Shown here one piece after another: positions 61,820-64,000 of a DNA stretch of 64,000 bases. How positions within the stretch are numbered: the stretch's first letter is position 1; each line of letters opens with the position of its first letter. The notes beneath the pieces are model-generated. The model ran no database searches. It was not told the DNA's origin and worked only from the letters and a program-made list of their open reading frames with translations. The position numbers were made by a program, and so were the translations under genes. Source of the DNA: Arthrobacter sp. AFG20 (lineage in GTDB: Bacteria; Actinomycetota; Actinomycetes; Actinomycetales; Micrococcaceae); assembly GCF_002892795.1 (NCBI RefSeq), contig NZ_PJMC01000012.1:62001-126000 (forward strand), in the 5' to 3' direction.

Positions 61820-62428
61820 CTAGCGCACGTCGAGGATCATCGAGAGGAGCCTGGCCGCTGCCGGCCGGGCTGCGTGCTCCTCGTTCCACTGCGACCTCGC
61901 CACTGCCTTGCTGACAGCCTGGGAGGTAATGCCGAGCTCGGCGGCCACGGTCTTCTGCTGGCCGCGCACCCCCGGGGTCATCAGGTCAAGCACGCGCCAC
62001 TCGGCCTCGCTCCTGTCCCGGACGATGTGGCCCAGCAGGCGGAGCACCGACTCGGATTCGGCCGCGACCTCCGTCAGGGGGCCCTCCACAGCCACAGGGA
62101 TGCGCTCTTTGCTGTTGCGGAGGCGGTCCACCGCACGGCGGGCGTAGATGAGGCCGTGCCCGCTGGCGTCCTTGATCTGGTTCGGCAGTGGCTCGTTTAC
62201 CGGGCCCGCGCCGATCCCCACGTACCAACTCCCGCAGCGGAGCGCGATCAGGGCGGCATCCACCGCCTGGTGCGGGCAATCGACGATGCCCTGCACCTCG
62301 TCCTCCACGGAGCGGTCAAAGTCCAGTCGCGCCGGGATATGCCTTAGGTCCTTGAGGAGATGCGGGACCCGGTCGCCGTCGCGCCGGCTGTCTGTTTGAT
62401 TGATAGTCAGCGTGAACATGGTGGACAT
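61820..62428 (-). CDS. SatD-like / HTH DNA-binding protein
   Basis: 202 residues from ATG 62428 (199 from ATG 62419). N-terminal SatD-like domain (~3-100): FTLTINQTDSRRDGDRVPHLL, FDRSVEDEVQGIV (the E-D/E-x-Q-G pattern) and WYVGIGAGPVNEPLP, ending in HGLIYARRAVDRLR. C-terminal HTH (~155-185): GVRGQQKTVAAELGITSQAVSKAVARSQW. Likely a transcription regulator; the N-domain may bind a ligand. It lies at the end of a convergent pair with the HAD gene. No target known. The name MarR has been used for such proteins, but the N-domain is not MarR. Confidence 0.8.
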   Translation of the reverse strand: MSTMFTLTINQTDSRRDGDRVPHLLKDLRHIPARLDFDRSVEDEVQGIVDCPHQAVDAALIALRCGSWYVGIGAGPVNEPLPNQIKDASGHGLIYARRAVDRLRNSKERIPVAVEGPLTEVAAESESVLRLLGHIVRDRSEAEWRVLDLMTPGVRGQQKTVAAELGITSQAVSKAVARSQWNEEHAARPAAARLLSMILDVR

Positions 62429-62559
62429 CAGACTACCGGGTGCCCACGCCGAGGCAAGCTGGGAGCTGACGGGACGTTACGGATCTCACGGCGGGCACGA
62501 AACATGGGTGGCCGCGGAGGGCGAACGGACACTTCAGCTCCACCACACTGTTAACAACG

Positions 62560-62602
62560 ACGGCGGCCGGTGCCGTTCGTAGGGAACGGTACCGACCGCC
62601 GT
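62560..62602 (-). terminator. Terminator of ppa
   Basis: 19-bp arms (62560-62578 and 62584-62602) with a 5-nt loop and only two mismatches, one of which becomes a G-U pair on each strand. 14 bp beyond the ppa stop; the minus-strand flank TCGTTGTTAAC is moderately T-rich. Confidence 0.85.
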
Positions 62603-62615
62603 CGGAAGTTATTCG

Positions 62616-63104
62616 CTAGTGTGCTGCGGGCACGTAACGCTTGATGGAAGCCTCAAGTTCGGCTTCGGCAGCGGCGCGGTCGGCCCAGCCCTCGGCCTTG
62701 ACCCACTTGCCGGGCTCCAGGTCCTTGTAGCGGGTGAAGAAGTGCTCGATTTCCTTGATCAGGAATTCGTTGACATCGCTGACTTCCTGGATGTGGTCGA
62801 ACCGCGGGTCGGCCGGAACGCAGAGGACCTTGGCATCCCCGCCGCCGTCGTCGGTCATGTTGAAGACGCCGATCGGACGGGCTTCGACGATGACGCCCGG
62901 GTGCAGATCGAAGTCCTGCAGGAGCACCAGTGCGTCCAGCGGGTCGCCGTCTTCGCCGAGGGTGTTCTCGAAGAAGCCATAGTGGGTGGGGTACTGCATG
63001 GAAGTGAAGAGGACACGGTCGAGACGGACTCGGCCGGTCTCGTGGTCGACTTCGTACTTGACGCGCGATCCCTTGGGGATCTCGATGGTCACGTCATGCT
63101 TCAT
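62616..63104 (-). CDS. ppa: Inorganic pyrophosphatase
   Basis: Hydrolyses pyrophosphate to phosphate; 162 residues, family I. Signature [13 protein letters not shown] (three metal Asp), N-terminal [30 protein letters not shown] with the Lys/Glu/Arg active-site set, and [15 protein letters not shown]. Start at ATG 63104 after GAGGAGC, rather than an upstream in-frame codon. Divergent from the carboxypeptidase gene. Single-gene unit with the hairpin terminator above. Confidence 0.97.
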   Translation of the reverse strand: MKHDVTIEIPKGSRVKYEVDHETGRVRLDRVLFTSMQYPTHYGFFENTLGEDGDPLDALVLLQDFDLHPGVIVEARPIGVFNMTDDGGGDAKVLCVPADPRFDHIQEVSDVNEFLIKEIEHFFTRYKDLEPGKWVKAEGWADRAAAEAELEASIKRYVPAAH

Positions 63105-63258
63105 GGAATGCTCCTCGGCGATTGCTTGGTGTTCGCGGCACACGCGATGATCAACCAAAAATGGACTGCCGGTGCCGCCGACTACTATTGAGGATATAGC
63201 GAAAGGCCCAGGTTTCAGGAACTAATGGGGTAATTTCAGGACTTTGAGGACCAGCAGC

Positions 63259-64000
63259 ATGAGCGGCACCAGGGGCACGGCGAGCGGCCGTGGCAGGCTT
63301 TCCACAGTGGTCCGGAGTTGGCCCACCTTCCTGGTCACGGTACTCCTCCTGGTGCTGGCCCTTCCCGCCGGGCTGCTCATTTCGCCCGCGTTGACCGGCC
63401 CGGCCGGTTCCACGGCCCAGCCTGCCCAGACCCCCGCCTGGCAGCTGGTCCCGGAACGCCTGTCCGTGCCGCAGGGCATCGATCCGCTCAGCAACGCGGC
63501 GCGGGTGCCGGTTCCCGCCGGCGTGGCGGCCCGGCTGGATCCCGTCCTCAAGACCGACGGCGGCGGCTCGTTCACGGCCGTGGTCCAGGACGCCGCCACC
63601 GGCAAGGTCCTCTATGACCGGGACGGCGCCGCCAACAGGATCCCGGCCTCCAACATGAAGCTCCTCACCGCCGTGGCCGCTTTGCGGGGGATCGGCCCCG
63701 AGGAACGGTTCAGCACCAAGGTGGTCGCCGAACCGGCTGCGGCGGCAACACCGGGTGCTGCTGCCGCCGCAAGGTCCGTGGTGCTGGTGGGCGGCGGCGA
63801 CGTCCTGCTCGGCGCCGGCGAATCCGCCGAGGACAAAGTCCTGGGCCACGCCGGGCTTGCCACGCTGGCCAAGCAGACAGTGGAGTCACTCCGGAAAAGC
63901 GGCTTTAAGGGTCAGGTCCAGGTGCTTGTGGATGATTCCCTTTTCACGGGTCCGGCGCTGAACCCCTCCTGGAACCCGGATGACGTTGCCGCCGGCGAGA
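63259..64000 (+). CDS. dacB: D-alanyl-D-alanine carboxypeptidase/endopeptidase, DacB/PBP4 type (partial)
   Basis: Class C penicillin-binding protein (peptidase S13), first ~247 residues visible; continues past the window end. The N-terminal basic segment and hydrophobic helix (~27-47, TFLVTVLLLVLALPAGLLIS) act as signal or membrane anchor. The SxxK motif SNMK (Ser131, Lys134) is in RIPASNMKLLTAVAAL, followed by [12 protein letters not shown] and VQVLVDDSLFTGPALNPSW, the usual DacB order. Preceded by GAGGA. Later SxN and KTG motifs would be outside. Cell-wall peptide trimming outside the membrane. Confidence 0.92.
   Translation, partial: MSGTRGTASGRGRLSTVVRSWPTFLVTVLLLVLALPAGLLISPALTGPAGSTAQPAQTPAWQLVPERLSVPQGIDPLSNAARVPVPAGVAARLDPVLKTDGGGSFTAVVQDAATGKVLYDRDGAANRIPASNMKLLTAVAALRGIGPEERFSTKVVAEPAAAATPGAAAAARSVVLVGGGDVLLGAGESAEDKVLGHAGLATLAKQTVESLRKSGFKGQVQVLVDDSLFTGPALNPSWNPDDVAAGE

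Noticed and set aside
1..64000. CRISPR arrays, tRNA or rRNA genes, insertion sequences, prophage
   Set aside because: No spaced direct repeats of CRISPR type, no tRNA cloverleaf or rRNA stretch noticed, and no transposase or phage gene.

Overview
The window is a gene-dense, high-GC actinobacterial chromosome segment. The gene content (actinobacterial xylA/xylB with a ROK repressor, several LacI-controlled sugar ABC operons, a DUF222/HNH protein, DUF6480 and DUF6328 proteins, leaderless-type starts) fits Arthrobacter/Pseudarthrobacter (Micrococcaceae). The genus is inferred from gene style, because the window has no rRNA, and I saw no tRNA, CRISPR array or insertion sequence.

1-27.6 kb is a plant-polysaccharide locus. 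A YtfQ-YtfR-YtfT-YjfF-type furanose importer on the minus strand is divergent from a secreted GH51 arabinofuranosidase, and both face one copy of the same 14-bp operator. A secreted GH43 enzyme follows. After a short housekeeping interlude (small HTH gene, GNAT, MFS/MarR) comes a LacI-controlled operon: two ABC permeases, a binding protein, a GH42 beta-galactosidase and a large secreted multidomain GH30 enzyme. Next are a ROK repressor, an FAD alditol oxidase, xylA and xylB. Together these look built to dismantle arabinogalactan and arabinan side chains plus xylose or xylitol.

27.6-38.2 kb holds a DUF222/HNH protein flanked by palindromic repeats. It is followed by a seven-gene minus-strand operon (CUT1 binding protein, two permeases, Gfo/Idh/MocA dehydrogenase, TIM-barrel isomerase/epimerase, ThuA-like protein, second Gfo/Idh/MocA dehydrogenase) with a divergent LacI repressor and two matching palindromes. 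The gene set resembles 3-keto-glycoside catabolism, and its substrate is not evident. It is my best candidate for an incompletely described system.

38.3-48.2 kb carries an orphan histidine kinase, a HAD phosphatase, a glycerophosphodiesterase and then a run of stress-type genes: several acidic, probably disordered small proteins, a thiamine-diphosphate enzyme, a DUF6328 membrane protein and a GSP39-like dehydrogenase. In the middle, a glycerate kinase gene is interrupted by one in-frame TAA.

48.2-64 kb is mostly housekeeping: NCS2 nucleobase permease, RutE-type reductase, phosphoglucomutase, NERD protein, DUF4190-like protein, aminoglycoside-phosphotransferase-fold kinase, amidase, rhodanese, pheA, diacylglycerol kinase, serS, a Cof-type HAD, a SatD-like HTH protein, ppa, and the start of a dacB-type D-alanyl-D-alanine carboxypeptidase cut by the window end.
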